A model generated the notes under the pieces. It was given only the letters and a program-made list of their open reading frames with translations. It was not told the DNA's origin and did not search any database. Shown one piece after another: positions 5,873 to 14,046 of a DNA stretch of 53,403 nt. Positions within the stretch are counted from its first letter, which is position 1. Each line of letters begins with the position of its first letter. A program made the translations under genes and the position numbers. Origin of the DNA: Candidatus Gastranaerophilales bacterium (GTDB lineage: Bacteria > Cyanobacteriota > Vampirovibrionia > Gastranaerophilales > Gastranaerophilaceae); the NCBI GenBank assembly GCA_017467305.1, contig JAFTSM010000022.1:1-53403 (forward strand), read 5' to 3'.

Positions 5873-8372
5873 AGGTTTTTCTCTTGCCGAATTATTAATT
5901 GCATTACTTGTAATTAGTATCGTTTTATCAGCGGCAATTCCAACACTAACAAGAAAATCAGCACAAGATAGAGAACAAATTTGGAAATGGAGCCAAGACA
6001 ATAATAGTACGTACTTTGGTTTAGGCGCAAACCAATCAGTTCTTATTGGTACGGCAAATACACCAATGGATACTTCTGACGATGCAGAAAATCCTGTTTC
6101 ATTAGCAGTTATGATGACCGACGACAAAGGTAGTGACTCATATGAAATTGACTATAATGGACCCCGTTTCACAACAGACGGTGATAAATTAGTAATTTTG
6201 AAAAAATCATTACTAGGAAATACAACCAATATGGCCAACTCCCATATATCTTTTTATAACATCAACAATGGTGCATCAACAGTTACTGACAACATAACAT
6301 ATGGTGGTAGAATTGCTGTGGATAAACACAACCTTGCTTTTGGTAGAGCAACTCTACTTCATATGGCTAATCCAGAAGCAATTACAGAAACAAATAATTT
6401 AAATTCATCAAACCCTCCATTTGTAGGTGAAAATACTGCTGTTGGTCACTTTGCGCTTATGAACACAACATTTGGTGAAAAAAATGTTGCCGTGGGTGAA
6501 AAAACTCTTACTTTAAACAAACAAGGCTCAGAAAATACGGCAATCGGTTATATTGCTGGTAACCAAATTGGATACGTTGAAAGAGAAAACCAAAGAACAG
6601 TTGGTACATCCCAAGCACAACAGCTTGTGTTAGAAAAAATAAATGATTATTCAGAAACTTCATCTTATAATTCTATTTTAGGCTCATATGCATTAAGCCA
6701 AAATAGATATGGATTTGGAAACACGTCATTAGGTGCACAATCTTTATTCGTAAATCAATATGGTGATGAGAATACAGCATTGGGGTACTATTCTATAGGT
6801 GGATTAAGAAATGGCTATGGTAATACAGCCATTGGTGCCAATGCTTGTAACTATTTAACAGAAGGTAATTACAACATTTGTATCGGTAATTCTGTTGTTC
6901 CAGATATGCTTGGTTCTAACTTAAGGGATTATAATTTTGGCTTAGCGATAGGTGCGACAAGAACACCTCAAGGTGGAGTTACTAGCCTATTACAAAATAG
7001 TGCACCACTTATTACTGGCCACGTACAAAGAGTAGGACACGATACAAGTATTGCCGGTGGTGTAGTAACTACAACATACAAAAATAATCCAACTATTACA
7101 GATAATCAAAATGGATATTTTGATAAGGAATTAATTGTAAACGCAAAAGATGTTGAATTTAAACCATTTCACGGTGGTAATTTCCCAACCTTCGTATTCA
7201 CATCAGTTCCTGGTGATATTAATAACCAAAATAACTATGGTTATGGAGAGAACAACAATCTTGGTGGCGGTGTAAGTGGTTCTGCCTTCTTCAATTTAAG
7301 ATATTTCAATAATGTTCAAGATAGTGGTTCTGTCACAATGCAATTTAAAGCACTTCAAAATAAACCAATAATTGCTGCTTTTGACCCTAATAAAATAAAA
7401 AGTGAATCTGGTCACAAAATAGCAAAATTACACAGTATCTCATTTAACGAATTGATTAAATTTGATATGCCAGATAACTATACAAGTTACCCTACTTGGA
7501 TACCAGCGTGGAGAGCTACCGATAGTGATTTAACAGACAAATTACGTTCAACAAATCAAAATGTTGTAGGCATCGTTGCTGACAATTATACAAACAGCCC
7601 TGGTATTGGTGAAGCAGATATTTTTATTAATAATAGATTAAATGTCACAAGACGTGCTAATCACTTAATAAATATTGATGACAAAGGTACTCAAATTATT
7701 GATATGGGTCTAAAAATGCCATTTGAGGTCAATATAAATGGCAACGAAGAGAAACCTAGTTTAAAAGTAACTAGTGATAATATATCTATGAATTCTGATA
7801 CAAATATAGAATTTGACATAGCAGGTTCACAGCTTATACATATAAACAATAATGGTGTAACTGTTGGAAATGGCAAAGACTTATTTATTGAAGGACTTAG
7901 TATCAATAGTAGTAGCGGTGTAAAAGCAGCCCTTAATTATTTAAACCAAGAAATAAATAGAATCAGCCAAATAGCAGGAACATATTCCGATGCTCGTTTA
8001 AAAAATATATCTGGTGACAGCAAAGCTGGTTTAGCAGAAATCAACAAAATTGAAGTTAAAAACTACACATACAAAAATGATGAAAAGAAAACTCCACACG
8101 TTGGTGTTATCGCACAACAATTGCAAAAGATATTCCCTAACTCTGTAATTAAAGGTGAAGACGGTTACCTAAGAATTAAAACAGAAGAAATCTTCTATGC
8201 AATGGTTAATTCAATAAAAGAATTATGTGCAAAACTTCAAGATTTAACCGCAAAAGTTGTTGGTTTAGATAAACGTATAACAGAGCTTGAAGCACAAAAC
8301 AAAATGCTTCTTGAACAAAATAAAGCTTTTGAAAAACGTTTAGAAAAACTAGAAAAACAAGCAGCTAAATAA
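5856..8372 (+). CDS. Prepilin-like protein with S74 chaperone tail
   Basis: The 838-residue chimera begins with a type IV prepilin or type II pseudopilin leader: a short basic stretch, then G-F-S-L-A-E-L-L and a hydrophobic helix (about 5-28), so prepilin peptidase should cut between Gly and Phe. The middle (about 185-360) has repeated segments of the form GxxNTAxGxxxL/A (ENTAVGHFAL, ENTAIGYIAG, ENTALGYYS, GNTAIGANA), like the trimeric YadA-type head. The C-terminus has SDARLK at residues 711-716, the Ser/Lys dyad of the peptidase S74 (endosialidase chaperone) family, then the typical VGVIAQQL and a coiled coil (about 790-836). S74 domains trimerise beta-helical fibres and then cut themselves off. 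A trimeric fibre anchored by a pilin-like helix is inferred. The ATG at 5856 is chosen because it places the leader at the N-terminus. Confidence 0.85.
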   Translation: MSKKFKGFSLAELLIALLVISIVLSAAIPTLTRKSAQDREQIWKWSQDNNSTYFGLGANQSVLIGTANTPMDTSDDAENPVSLAVMMTDDKGSDSYEIDYNGPRFTTDGDKLVILKKSLLGNTTNMANSHISFYNINNGASTVTDNITYGGRIAVDKHNLAFGRATLLHMANPEAITETNNLNSSNPPFVGENTAVGHFALMNTTFGEKNVAVGEKTLTLNKQGSENTAIGYIAGNQIGYVERENQRTVGTSQAQQLVLEKINDYSETSSYNSILGSYALSQNRYGFGNTSLGAQSLFVNQYGDENTALGYYSIGGLRNGYGNTAIGANACNYLTEGNYNICIGNSVVPDMLGSNLRDYNFGLAIGATRTPQGGVTSLLQNSAPLITGHVQRVGHDTSIAGGVVTTTYKNNPTITDNQNGYFDKELIVNAKDVEFKPFHGGNFPTFVFTSVPGDINNQNNYGYGENNNLGGGVSGSAFFNLRYFNNVQDSGSVTMQFKALQNKPIIAAFDPNKIKSESGHKIAKLHSISFNELIKFDMPDNYTSYPTWIPAWRATDSDLTDKLRSTNQNVVGIVADNYTNSPGIGEADIFINNRLNVTRRANHLINIDDKGTQIIDMGLKMPFEVNINGNEEKPSLKVTSDNISMNSDTNIEFDIAGSQLIHINNNGVTVGNGKDLFIEGLSINSSSGVKAALNYLNQEINRISQIAGTYSDARLKNISGDSKAGLAEINKIEVKNYTYKNDEKKTPHVGVIAQQLQKIFPNSVIKGEDGYLRIKTEEIFYAMVNSIKELCAKLQDLTAKVVGLDKRITELEAQNKMLLEQNKAFEKRLEKLEKQAAK

Positions 8373-8384
8373 AATCAATCAAAT

Positions 8385-8414
8385 AAAAAACCTCCTTTAA
8401 TAAGGAGGTTTTTT
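8385..8414 (+). terminator. Strong Rho-independent terminator
   Basis: The stem AAAAAACCTCCTT (8385-8397) pairs with AAGGAGGTTTTTT (8402-8414) around a 4-base TAAT loop, 12 bases after the prepilin/S74 stop codon. Poly-T follows on the plus strand. Confidence 0.9.
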
Positions 8415-8466
8415 ATTGCCATAAATAACTATTGACTACTTTCACAAAAAAAACAAACCTCTCCTC

Positions 8467-8640
8467 TGTCATCTTGAAAGATTAGAGAAACAAGCTTTAA
8501 AGCATAGTTTTTCAATCTATTCAAGATCTTACCAGATTTTATATTTTATCTTAAAATTAGTTAGATACTGAGCTCGCTTCGCTCCTCAGCATGACATAAA
8601 AAACAGTAATACTAAAACCGGTTCAGAATGACATAATTAC
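8467..8640. repeat. Dispersed palindromic repeat spacer
   Basis: No gene is supported. A GTCATCTTGAA segment near 8467 and a palindromic CTGAGCTCGCTTCGCTCCTCAG unit (in two arms, about 8568-8589) followed by CATGACA resemble common bacterial dispersed repeats. A second TTCAGAATGACA occurs near 8620. The AGCG/CGCT core is shared in style with the repeats at 466-492 and 3655-3681. Confidence 0.5.
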
Positions 8641-8661
8641 TAAATTATATAATTACTTTTA

Positions 8662-9210
8662 TTAATAATTCTCTTTCAAAAAATCCAATAAGCAATCTAG
8701 CGCCTTAGAAGAAAAAGCATATTTCATTATTCTTCTATACAACAATGGGTTAACCTCATATCTATACGATTTAAATTTTTCTCTATCTGCAACACCTATA
8801 TAAATCAACCCAACCGGTTTTTGTTCTGTACCACCAGTTGGTCCAGCAATGCCAGTTGTTGAAAGTGCTATTGTACAATTATATTTTTCTAATGCGCCTT
8901 TTACCATTTCAAGAGAAACTTCTTCACTAACAACGCCGACTCTTTCTATTGTTCCTCTTTTTACGCCTAGAATATTTATCTTTGCTTCATTTGCATAGGT
9001 AATAAAATTTTGCCAAATATACATACTAGAACCAGATAAATCAGTCATTCTTGAACTAACCAATCCTCCAGTACAAGATTCAACAGTTGCAAGAATTAGT
9101 GCATTACGTTTTAGTAGATTAGCAATCTCTTTTTCTCGCTTTAAAGTTACTATTCCATAAAAATTTCTTACAACAAAATCAATATTAACTAATAATTGTT
9201 TTATATTCAT
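8662..9210 (-). CDS. pncC: CinA C-terminal domain amidohydrolase PncC
   Basis: This 182-residue stand-alone CinA C-terminal domain is the family of nicotinamide-nucleotide amidases, which deamidate nicotinamide mononucleotide to nicotinic acid mononucleotide for NAD recycling in the cytosol. The hallmark TVESCTGG (about residues 42-49) and the later STTGIAGPTGG (about 117-127) are intact. The N-terminal MoCF-like domain of full-length CinA is absent. It is the last gene of a minus-strand group; its ATG starts one base after the stop codon of the secreted-protein gene upstream, so translational coupling is likely. No clear ribosome-binding site is seen. Confidence 0.9.
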   Translation of the reverse strand: MNIKQLLVNIDFVVRNFYGIVTLKREKEIANLLKRNALILATVESCTGGLVSSRMTDLSGSSMYIWQNFITYANEAKINILGVKRGTIERVGVVSEEVSLEMVKGALEKYNCTIALSTTGIAGPTGGTEQKPVGLIYIGVADREKFKSYRYEVNPLLYRRIMKYAFSSKALDCLLDFLKENY

Positions 9211-9211
9211 A

Positions 9212-9922
9212 TTAGTACACTGGCATATCTATAGGTTTTATTAACTGAACTTGGATTGTTTCACCTTGATTCATATTAAAATCTTTACCTTTTTTGAATA
9301 TATCAGCAATAGCGTCACCAACAAAATAAATACCAGCAACCGGAGTTGAAACAATAGCAGTTATAGGCGCAAAAACGTATTTTGGATATCCCTTCATAAC
9401 AGTAATATCCTCACCTTTTTCCCACGCCCATTTTGTAGGTGTTGTTATAATATTTTTTGATGTATTTGCTGTTTTGCTAAGCGCGTCTTTATAAGAAGTA
9501 TTTGTGCTCAAAGCACCATCATAAGTTACATTTTGATTATTACAGATACCAGCTGTAACAGGAACTTGTCTACCAGTTGAGCTAACAATATGGTCAAAAT
9601 ATAATCTTACCATACCACCTTTATATAGCATCTTTGCAGCTTGTACATCCTCTAACGAACCACGAATTACGCTACCTTGAGGAATAACAATAGAATTATC
9701 TACTTTAACGTTTTCTACAACCATTAAATCAAACTGGTCGCCTAGTTGAGAAGTTGCAGAGTTCACTGGGTTTAACAGCTTTAAGGTTAAAACAGTACCA
9801 GCTGGAACTTTTTTAGTTTTAATATTTGCATTTATTTTTTTTGTTATTGCTGCAGAAGCATCTAATCCAACTAATGAAAATACGAACAAAGTTGCAACTA
9901 ATAAAGTAAATAATTTTTTCAT
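9212..9922 (-). CDS. Conserved-type secreted protein, unknown function
   Basis: The 236-residue product starts with a Sec signal peptide (MKKLFTLLVATLFVFSL, ASA cleavage near residue 24). The mature part reads like an all-beta domain: PAGTVLTLKLLNPVNSATSQ, GDQFDLMV, IPQGSVIRGSLEDVQ, then GMVRLYFDHIVSSTG, a layout reminiscent of the beta-barrel segment of VirB10/TrbI-like proteins. There is no transmembrane anchor after the signal peptide, and the C-terminal part (about 150-236) is unassigned. AGGGGT precedes the start. It lies between a YhaM-like nuclease and PncC with gaps of 9 and 1 bases, so the three are one transcript, but the neighbours do not reveal its role. Confidence 0.7.
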   Translation of the reverse strand: MKKLFTLLVATLFVFSLVGLDASAAITKKINANIKTKKVPAGTVLTLKLLNPVNSATSQLGDQFDLMVVENVKVDNSIVIPQGSVIRGSLEDVQAAKMLYKGGMVRLYFDHIVSSTGRQVPVTAGICNNQNVTYDGALSTNTSYKDALSKTANTSKNIITTPTKWAWEKGEDITVMKGYPKYVFAPITAIVSTPVAGIYFVGDAIADIFKKGKDFNMNQGETIQVQLIKPIDMPVY

Positions 9923-9931
9923 CTTATACCC

Positions 9932-10762
9932 CTAGCCAATATCTGATATTGATATTTTACCAAATTTTGCAGATAAGTCATCAATGTGGTGAATAATGTA
10001 CATATATGGCTCTGCATCTTTTTCATTTAAGTCAATCAATGCGCCCCAATCTGTTCTACCATGATGAGCTGCAATCATTTTTGCAATATCTTTAAAACCA
10101 TTACTCATACAAACAGTAAAGCCCCATTGAGAGTGTGTTCTCCAGTCTTTTCTGAACTCTTCATTATATTCAATAAGACCAGTTTCCATATCAACATTGT
10201 ATTCAAAAATCTTACCAAAATCGTGCAAAATACAAGCTGCATACACAATATCTGGATTGATTTTATTATTGCATTTTGTAAGAACAGTATTAGCAATATC
10301 CAAACATTCATATGTATGCTCTAATAAACCACCAATATAATTATGGTGCATAAGTTTAGCAGCTGGTGTAATTTTAAATGCGCCTTCGTGTTCAAATAAC
10401 AATGTAGAAACAAATTCAGATAATTTCTTATCTTCTATTTTATTTACATAGCTCATTATATTACTAAACAATTCTTCTCGTTGTTCTTCAGAAAGACCCA
10501 ATTTAGACTCTTTTACAAGTGCAATATCTGAAACTAAACAGTTGTTGTATTTTTCATTATAAGTACCAGATACTATTCTAATTTGATTGTTACTTCTAAA
10601 TAGTTTAGAATCCAATCTATTCAAAGTTTCTTCCCATAAAATACAGTTAAGAATAGTGCCATCTTCCATATTTTTAACTTGTAATTTACCCATTTTAGAG
10701 CCAGCTTTAGTATCGCCGATAGCAAAAGTTACAACCTCATATATTGCGTGTAAGTCTAACAT
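9932..10762 (-). CDS. YhaM-like 3'-5' exoribonuclease (OB-HD)
   Basis: The 276-residue protein has an N-terminal OB-like nucleic-acid-binding part (about 1-95) and a C-terminal HD phosphohydrolase domain. The metal-binding residues are visible: HHNYIGGLLEHT (about 140-151), ILHDFGK (about 178-184), AAHHGR (about 235-240) and a final HHIDD (about 258-262). This matches the YhaM/CBF1 family, which degrades RNA and single-stranded DNA 3' to 5' in the cytosol. A TATAAT box on the minus strand (10793-10798) lies inside the end of the upstream fmt-like gene, giving this gene its own promoter besides read-through. Its start has AGGGA as ribosome-binding site. Confidence 0.85.
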   Translation of the reverse strand: MLDLHAIYEVVTFAIGDTKAGSKMGKLQVKNMEDGTILNCILWEETLNRLDSKLFRSNNQIRIVSGTYNEKYNNCLVSDIALVKESKLGLSEEQREELFSNIMSYVNKIEDKKLSEFVSTLLFEHEGAFKITPAAKLMHHNYIGGLLEHTYECLDIANTVLTKCNNKINPDIVYAACILHDFGKIFEYNVDMETGLIEYNEEFRKDWRTHSQWGFTVCMSNGFKDIAKMIAAHHGRTDWGALIDLNEKDAEPYMYIIHHIDDLSAKFGKISISDIG

Positions 10763-10792
10763 AATTAATCCCTATCTATTTTTATTTTCTTT

Positions 10793-10798
10793 ATTATA
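10793..10798 (-). promoter_or_regulatory. -10 box for yhaM-like gene
   Basis: TATAAT on the minus strand lies 31 bases upstream of the ATG at 10762, with AGGGA between. It overlaps the stop codon of the upstream fmt-like gene. No clear -35 is seen. Confidence 0.45.
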
Positions 10799-11747
10799 CA
10801 ACAATTCGTTCATTTATATTCACAAATTTTTCCAAATATAACTTTGTAAGAAACCCAGCAAAAGGACGTTTTAGCCTTAAAGAAGAAAATTCAATAACTC
10901 CACCATTTTTACACACAACAAACAATGATTTATTTTCCTTCTTTACTATTGTGCCAGCTTGTTTTTTTGAAGACTTTGGACAAATTTTATGGTTTGCAAA
11001 AGTAAAAAATTCACTCTTGTGCATAATATGGCAATTAAGCCAAGGGCTCATTGCTCTTATTCTTCTATCTATTTCTTCTGCTGTTTCTTTTTCAAAATTA
11101 ATTATTGAATCATTTAATGTGATTTGATGTTGATACGTTGCTTCTTTCTCATTTTGACTGATTGGATTTTTCATTTTTTTAGTAAATTCATTCAAGAAAA
11201 CAGCAACTTCATTCCTAGCCAAATCACAACAACGCAATTTTAAACTTAAACCAGTATCATTATCTCTAATATCTGTTTCAGCTTGATGAACAATTGCACC
11301 AGTATCATAATTAACATCCATTTGATGAAATGTAATACCAGTTTTTTCTTCATTGTGAAGTATTACTTGCAAATATGGATTTGGACCTCTATATTTTGGT
11401 AAAAGGGAAGGATGTACATTAATGCAACCTTTTTTAGGCACATTAATTGTCTGAACTGAGAACTTTTCACTCCAAGAACCAACCAAAATCAAATCAACTT
11501 TAAGTTCTTCTAGTGCTTGAATAAATTCTTTTGAATTAACACTCTTTGCTTTAATCTCTTTTAATTGATGAGTTTTTATAAAGTTATAATCATTAGAGGG
11601 AGATAAAATATCTTTAATTGCACGTTCAAGAGGAGATTTCCTAAGATTATCTTCTCTAAAGACAGCAACAAGCTCATGTTGTGTCTTTAACACACCACTA
11701 ACAAGTGCTTGAAACATTTCTCCGTAACCAACTATGACTATTCGCAT
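10794..11747 (-). CDS. Methionyl-tRNA formyltransferase-like protein
   Basis: This 317-residue formyltransferase transfers a formyl group from 10-formyl-tetrahydrofolate. The catalytic Asn/His pair lies in CINVHPSLLPKYRG (about residues 108-121), and the Asp in FHQMDVNYDTGAIV (about 140-153). The C-terminal OB-like half includes the AEEIDRRIRAMSPW segment typical of Fmt (about 225-238). Length matches Fmt. The N-terminus (MRIVIVGYGEMFQALVSG) lacks the usual GTPxFA start, which leaves open a sugar-nucleotide or other formyltransferase related to ArnA. The start codon lies 7 bases after a TATTAT -10 box, so the message is probably leaderless. The rest of the operon (YhaM-like, secreted protein, PncC) gives no hint of substrate. 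Confidence 0.75.
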   Translation of the reverse strand: MRIVIVGYGEMFQALVSGVLKTQHELVAVFREDNLRKSPLERAIKDILSPSNDYNFIKTHQLKEIKAKSVNSKEFIQALEELKVDLILVGSWSEKFSVQTINVPKKGCINVHPSLLPKYRGPNPYLQVILHNEEKTGITFHQMDVNYDTGAIVHQAETDIRDNDTGLSLKLRCCDLARNEVAVFLNEFTKKMKNPISQNEKEATYQHQITLNDSIINFEKETAEEIDRRIRAMSPWLNCHIMHKSEFFTFANHKICPKSSKKQAGTIVKKENKSLFVVCKNGGVIEFSSLRLKRPFAGFLTKLYLEKFVNINERIVV

Positions 11748-11754
11748 AATTTAT

Positions 11755-11783
11755 ATAATATTTGATATGTGAATAAAAAGCAA
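11755..11783 (-). promoter_or_regulatory. Promoter giving a probable leaderless mRNA
   Basis: On the minus strand, TTGCTT (11778-11783), a 17-base spacer and TATTAT (11755-11760) are followed by seven bases and the ATG at 11747. Transcription should start at or next to the ATG, and no ribosome-binding site is present. Confidence 0.65.
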
Positions 11784-11894
11784 AATTTAAATAAATAATG
11801 TAAATTAAGTATTCGATTTTGTAATAAAAATGTTTAAAATAGTTTTATATTGATTGATTTTTTTATACAATGAAATCAGAAAGAGAAGGATTTT

Positions 11895-12524
11895 TTGAAC
11901 GGAAATTTTGACTATTTAGAAACGACTGCAAGAAAGTCATCTGTAATACAAGAAAGAATGAGCCTTGTATCTAGCCATATGTACAAGCAATTTCTTGAGT
12001 ATCAACAATCTAACGCAAATACTGTTGTTTTGTTCGAAAAAATGGTTGAAAATATGGCTCTTACCGTTGAATATTTAAAACAATCCTTTAAAGCTAGAGG
12101 TATCCCTTCTGAAAATATTTATTATGAATATGACAAACAAAGACATATTGCTGTAATGAATATTTTATGGCACTCAATTACTTTATACGTTAATTTAAAA
12201 GATAAACCTAAAGCACTACATAGAGAAAAAGATACACCTTTATTCACTGGTAGAATAATTGCAATAAAAGGAACTTTGCCAGAACTTTATCAAGGCTACA
12301 ATGATGAAGTTGAACAAAAATTATTAGATATGGAAGTTTCTTCATTATATGTTCCAGCCGATAAAAGCGGAAAAGCTATTATAAAAATCCGCCATTTAGG
12401 AAATCAAGAGTTTTACATCAACCAAATGGAAGCACCAAGAGAATTTCTTTTAAAAGTTATTGAAACAATTTGTGGTGGTGGTAACTACCATAAAGAAGGT
12501 TCTAGGGTTACTATTAGTATTTAA
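11895..12524 (+). CDS. Unknown cytosolic protein, TTG start
   Basis: The 209-residue protein has no recognised family. The N-terminal 75 residues look helical (MSLVSSHMYKQFLEYQQ, then VVLFEKMVENMALTVEYLKQ), followed by a beta-rich part with GRIIAIKGTLPELYQG (about 115-130) and a Gly-rich turn near the C-terminus. No signal peptide or membrane helix is seen. The start is a TTG at 11895, chosen because GAAGGA lies four bases before it and the next Met is 21 residues further in. The stop overlaps the stop of the convergent radical SAM gene in the shared TTAA. Confidence 0.6.
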   Translation: MNGNFDYLETTARKSSVIQERMSLVSSHMYKQFLEYQQSNANTVVLFEKMVENMALTVEYLKQSFKARGIPSENIYYEYDKQRHIAVMNILWHSITLYVNLKDKPKALHREKDTPLFTGRIIAIKGTLPELYQGYNDEVEQKLLDMEVSSLYVPADKSGKAIIKIRHLGNQEFYINQMEAPREFLLKVIETICGGGNYHKEGSRVTISI

Positions 12525-13516
12525 GCCTCTTCTATTTGTTTTCTGTGTTCATCCTTCCATTGGTAGGATACTTCGTATTTTATATTATTTTCTATCGCAA
12601 GTTTTTTCATTAAAATTGCAAGGTCAACTATTTCTTGTGTTATTGGTCCAAAAGGTTTTCTAACAGCTGTCACACTACTTGATTCACAATCTATAACTAT
12701 ATTTTTAACGCCACATTCAACACATTTTTCTATAAATTTTCTTATATCATTTTCATTTGCGCTATATGAGAAAAATATGTATTTAACAAAAAGCATATCT
12801 GGATATTGGGCATATTTTTTAATATTTTCCCAAACTTTATCAAAATTGTTTTGCCTTTTGATTTTAAAGTAGGTTTCTTCTGTTCCTGCATCTGGGCTAA
12901 TTTGAATACTCATAGAATTATCTTTTAAACCCTCAAAAATAACATTTGAAAAAATAATTCCAGATGAATTTACAGCTTGTCTAATATTATTCTTATGGAA
13001 AAAATCAGCAATATCTTCAAATTCAGAACACATTGTAGGTTCACCGCCACCCCAATTAATAAGGCAATTTTCAGCGAACATTTTATCTTTTACCATTTGT
13101 TTTATAACTGGTAATAGATGATATTTTATATCTTCCGTTTTTCTACCAATACCGCAATAGATACAATTAGAATTGCACTTTGTAAAATGGTTTATTGTAA
13201 AAAATGTTAGGAATTTTTCGTGCTTAAACTCTGGCACAATTTGCTTCTTCAAAAAACGACAAGTTCCACACTCTGGAGCCCTTGTTTGATTTCTTTTCAT
13301 TATTTCATCAAGCGCACTAATATATTTATAAAAGGATATTTTTTTACTTGGCTCTTGTGAAACTATTGGTGGCATTTTGTTTAACACTTGATGATGACAA
13401 CACTTTACTGCCACTTTTGAATAAAAAGTAATATCTTCATAAATACGTGGGCAGAAATATAGTTCTTTTCCCGCATATTTTTCATTAAACTTTTTTGCCA
13501 AAAATTTCTTTATCAT
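12521..13516 (-). CDS. Radical SAM enzyme with extra cysteines
   Basis: This 331-residue radical S-adenosylmethionine protein binds a 4Fe-4S cluster through CNSNCIYC (Cys114, Cys118, Cys121), followed by the SAM-binding GGGEP (about residues 155-159). The N-terminal 90 residues hold further Cys and His (Cys22, Cys39-Cys40-His41-His42, Cys83, Cys86) that could bind an auxiliary cluster, as in SPASM-type proteins, although here they precede the core. The reaction is unknown; modification of a peptide, sugar or lipid are all possible. It is the only gene on this strand between a convergent unknown gene and the divergently controlled XRE regulator/glycosyltransferase pair; it lies downstream of the XRE gene by 53 bases and may share its transcript. 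Confidence 0.8.
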   Translation of the reverse strand: MIKKFLAKKFNEKYAGKELYFCPRIYEDITFYSKVAVKCCHHQVLNKMPPIVSQEPSKKISFYKYISALDEIMKRNQTRAPECGTCRFLKKQIVPEFKHEKFLTFFTINHFTKCNSNCIYCGIGRKTEDIKYHLLPVIKQMVKDKMFAENCLINWGGGEPTMCSEFEDIADFFHKNNIRQAVNSSGIIFSNVIFEGLKDNSMSIQISPDAGTEETYFKIKRQNNFDKVWENIKKYAQYPDMLFVKYIFFSYSANENDIRKFIEKCVECGVKNIVIDCESSSVTAVRKPFGPITQEIVDLAILMKKLAIENNIKYEVSYQWKDEHRKQIEEA

Positions 13517-13569
13517 ATGAAAAGTTTAATAGGTCTTGAATATTAATGCAAGATGATTTTGACAAATGA

Positions 13570-13887
13570 TTAATGTATGAAATAATAAACAGCTTTATAA
13601 AAATTTTTTAGTTCATCTGTGTTCATCATTAATAAACACTTATTAATATCTTCAATTATTTCATCTTTGTTTTTTGTTGTTTGAGTTTCAAAAAAATCCG
13701 AAATACTGACATTAAGTGCTTTTGCAATTTTATCTAGAGTTTCAATTGTTGGAATATTTTGAGCATTTTCCAATCGTAGAATACTTCTTGTATTCATTGA
13801 AACCATTTCAGCAAGTTTTTCTTGTGAAATCTTTTTACGTTTTCTTATTTCTTTTATTTTTAATCCAGTAGATTCTAAGTTGTACAT
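13570..13887 (-). CDS. XRE-family transcriptional regulator
   Basis: The 105-residue protein has an N-terminal Cro/CI-type helix-turn-helix at about residues 10-65 (KIKEIRKRKKISQEKLAEM, then RSILRLENAQNIPTIETLDKIAKALNV) and a short helical C-terminus that may support dimerisation. The ATG at 13887 is chosen over an upstream one at 13974 because it has AGAGGTG immediately before it and the HTH begins close to it; the upstream extension is hydrophobic and unlike the family. A 7-bp inverted repeat lies in the promoter region just upstream, which would fit autoregulation and control of the divergent glycosyltransferase gene. Confidence 0.85.
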   Translation of the reverse strand: MYNLESTGLKIKEIRKRKKISQEKLAEMVSMNTRSILRLENAQNIPTIETLDKIAKALNVSISDFFETQTTKNKDEIIEDINKCLLMMNTDELKNFYKAVYYFIH

Positions 13888-13903
13888 AACACCTCTATAG
13901 AAA

Positions 13904-13934
13904 GCATAGTCTTCTTTTAAAAATAAAACTATGC
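13904..13934. promoter_or_regulatory. Inverted repeat, candidate XRE operator
   Basis: GCATAGT (13904-13910) and ACTATGC (13928-13934) form perfect 7-bp arms separated by 17 bases, 17 bases upstream of the regulator start. The arm nearest the gene overlaps a possible minus-strand -10 (TATGCT). The position between divergent genes suits an operator for the XRE protein; this is inference. Confidence 0.45.
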
Positions 13935-13954
13935 AGATAAGAGTGCATATGTGG

Positions 13955-13984
13955 TTGATTTTATGTATAAGCATGTCATATAAT
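13955..13984 (+). promoter_or_regulatory. Promoter of the glycosyltransferase gene
   Basis: TTGATT (13955-13960), an 18-base spacer and a perfect TATAAT (13979-13984) predict a transcript start near 13991 and a leader of about 56 bases before the ATG at 14047. Confidence 0.7.
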
Positions 13985-14046
13985 CGTGACTGTAATGTCT
14001 GTTTTTAGAATGAAACATGAATATCAATGTCATAAGAGGGGCAGTT

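Noticed and set aside
6430-6900. Possible CRISPR or DNA-level tandem repeat in the prepilin/S74 gene
   Set aside because: The repetition is at protein level (NTAxG segments) with varied codons and uneven spacing; no identical DNA repeats with regular spacers exist.
13888-13974. 29-residue N-terminal extension of the XRE regulator
   Set aside because: It is hydrophobic and lies before a strong AGAGGTG-ATG start; family members begin close to the helix-turn-helix.
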